DNA of 5,598 nucleotides from UBA3006 sp031401235 (lineage in GTDB: Bacteria; Actinomycetota; Acidimicrobiia; Acidimicrobiales; Ilumatobacteraceae), in the NCBI GenBank assembly GCA_031401235.1, contig JANNRJ010000035.1, positions 1 to 5,598 on the forward strand, in the 5' to 3' direction. This document shows, piece after piece, positions 4,830 to 5,598 of this stretch. Under the pieces are notes generated by a model. The model saw only the letters and a list, made by a program, of their open reading frames with translations, was not told the origin of the DNA and did not search any database. Both the position numbers and the translations under genes were made by a program. Position 1 is the first letter of the stretch. Every line of letters starts with the position of its first letter.

Positions 4830-5598
4830 CTATTGAGGTATTGAAACAACCCCACTATCGGCTGGTTTACCCATCCACTTTGGACCAGCGAGAATACATC
4901 CGGTGACTACCATCAGCACCATCACGAATGCAGTTGCACTAAATGCGGTTGCCCGACCAAAGTGTTCGTATGTCACGCCGGCAAGTGTGGCGGCAATACC
5001 GCCGGTCAATGTCTGCATCCCGCCGAGCAAACCCGAAGCACCGGCCTGACGTTCTACTGGCGCAACTTGGGCGACGGCAATTCCAGTTCCAGTCACGGTA
5101 AGCGAATCAACAATCGACTGGGTAAGTCCAATTCCGAGCATCAGATACGGTCGACCAAGGAATCCATAGATCGTCATAAACCCCGCACCAAGTATGAGGC
5201 CAAATGCGCTGACGCGAAACGGACCGTAACGCTGAGCAATTCTTCCGCCACGAGTTCCAAAAAGAATGAACGGTAATCCAAAAATAGCTATGCCGGCGTT
5301 GGCGACCCAGTGTGGAGCGTGAAGATCGTCCATCATCACAACCCACAGTGGATCAAATGTTCCGATCATCAGATACAGCGCTAAGCCGATCATGATCGCG
5401 CCAAGCAATGGGCGAATTTTGAGCAAATCGACGGCGAAGCGTTCGGTAGTGCGATCCTCGACCGGTGTTTCTGGTATGTGAATTCGCCAAATGGTGAATG
5501 CCATCACTGCAAGGACCGCAGCAATTATCAGGAACGGTGCAGCAAGACCGAACGTACCGACAGTGACTGCCGAGAGAACCGGTCCGATAGCAAACCCA
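4830..5598 (-). CDS. MFS transporter, C-terminal part; N-terminus beyond the right edge
   Basis: The last 255 residues of a major facilitator superfamily permease in the cytoplasmic membrane. The frame is open to the right edge, and the visible part begins GFAIGPVLSAVTVGTFG, resembling the motif C region of transmembrane helix 5 (GP followed by small residues), then PFLIIAAVLAVMAF and PETP, the usual end of helix 6 and start of the central loop. The GTG at 5507 is therefore internal. Helices 7-12 follow, with approximate centres at fragment residues 72, 106, 138, 160, 198 and 225. A motif-A-like loop GGRIAQRYGPFR (117-128) joins helices 8 and 9, as expected for the second half. Roughly 130-150 residues should lie outside the window. 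The GP motif is typical of drug/proton antiporters and other exporters, but the substrate cannot be assigned. It lies immediately upstream of the aldo/keto reductase in the same direction, so transport and reduction of a related compound is possible but unproven. Confidence 0.88.
   Translation of the reverse strand, partial: GFAIGPVLSAVTVGTFGLAAPFLIIAAVLAVMAFTIWRIHIPETPVEDRTTERFAVDLLKIRPLLGAIMIGLALYLMIGTFDPLWVVMMDDLHAPHWVANAGIAIFGLPFILFGTRGGRIAQRYGPFRVSAFGLILGAGFMTIYGFLGRPYLMLGIGLTQSIVDSLTVTGTGIAVAQVAPVERQAGASGLLGGMQTLTGGIAATLAGVTYEHFGRATAFSATAFVMVLMVVTGCILAGPKWMGKPADSGVVSIPQ

Noticed and set aside
1..5598. CRISPR arrays, insertion sequences, tRNA or rRNA genes
   Set aside because: No repeat-spacer pattern, transposase motif, tRNA-like fold or rRNA sequence was noticed, and almost all bases are accounted for by protein genes.

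Overview
The window looks like a piece of chromosome from an actinobacterium (Actinomycetota), possibly an Acidimicrobiia-like lineage. By eye the GC content is moderate, lower than in most soil actinobacteria. The evidence is a deazaflavin (F420)-dependent reductase of the Ddn family, an ACAD10/11-type acyl-CoA dehydrogenase, a toxin-antitoxin pair that closely resembles MazEF9 (Rv2801A/Rv2801c) of Mycobacterium tuberculosis, and apparent leaderless promoters (a TANNNT box six bases before the ATG). The taxon below phylum level is a guess.

Layout. (1) Positions 2-1812, plus strand: the C-terminal ~450 residues of an acyl-CoA synthetase (cut by the left edge), then, 26 bases later, a 142-residue F420-dependent oxidoreductase with a good ribosome binding site; these probably form one operon. 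(2) Positions 1825-2444, plus strand: a self-contained type II toxin-antitoxin cassette. It has a promoter overlapped by an inverted repeat, a ribbon-helix-helix antitoxin, a MazF/PemK toxin joined to it by a one-base TAATG overlap, and a terminator-like hairpin on the toxin stop codon. (3) Positions 2482-3810, plus strand: an acyl-CoA dehydrogenase with its own probable leaderless promoter. (4) Positions 3822-5598, minus strand and converging on the dehydrogenase: an MFS transporter (its N-terminal part lies beyond the right edge) followed 9 bases later by an aldo/keto reductase.

How they fit together. The synthetase would activate a carboxylic acid to its acyl-CoA and the dehydrogenase would carry out the alpha,beta-oxidation step, so the plus-strand metabolic genes fit fatty-acid or related acid catabolism. 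The F420-dependent enzyme and the aldo/keto reductase add redox capacity with unknown substrates. The TA cassette sits between the two lipid genes with its own control signals and looks like an independent insertion. No rRNA, tRNA, CRISPR array, insertion sequence or direct repeat flanking the TA cassette was seen. No stretch over 300 bases lacks a gene; the longest gap is 65 bases. I see no clearly undescribed system. The most informative part is the compact regulatory DNA of the TA module.
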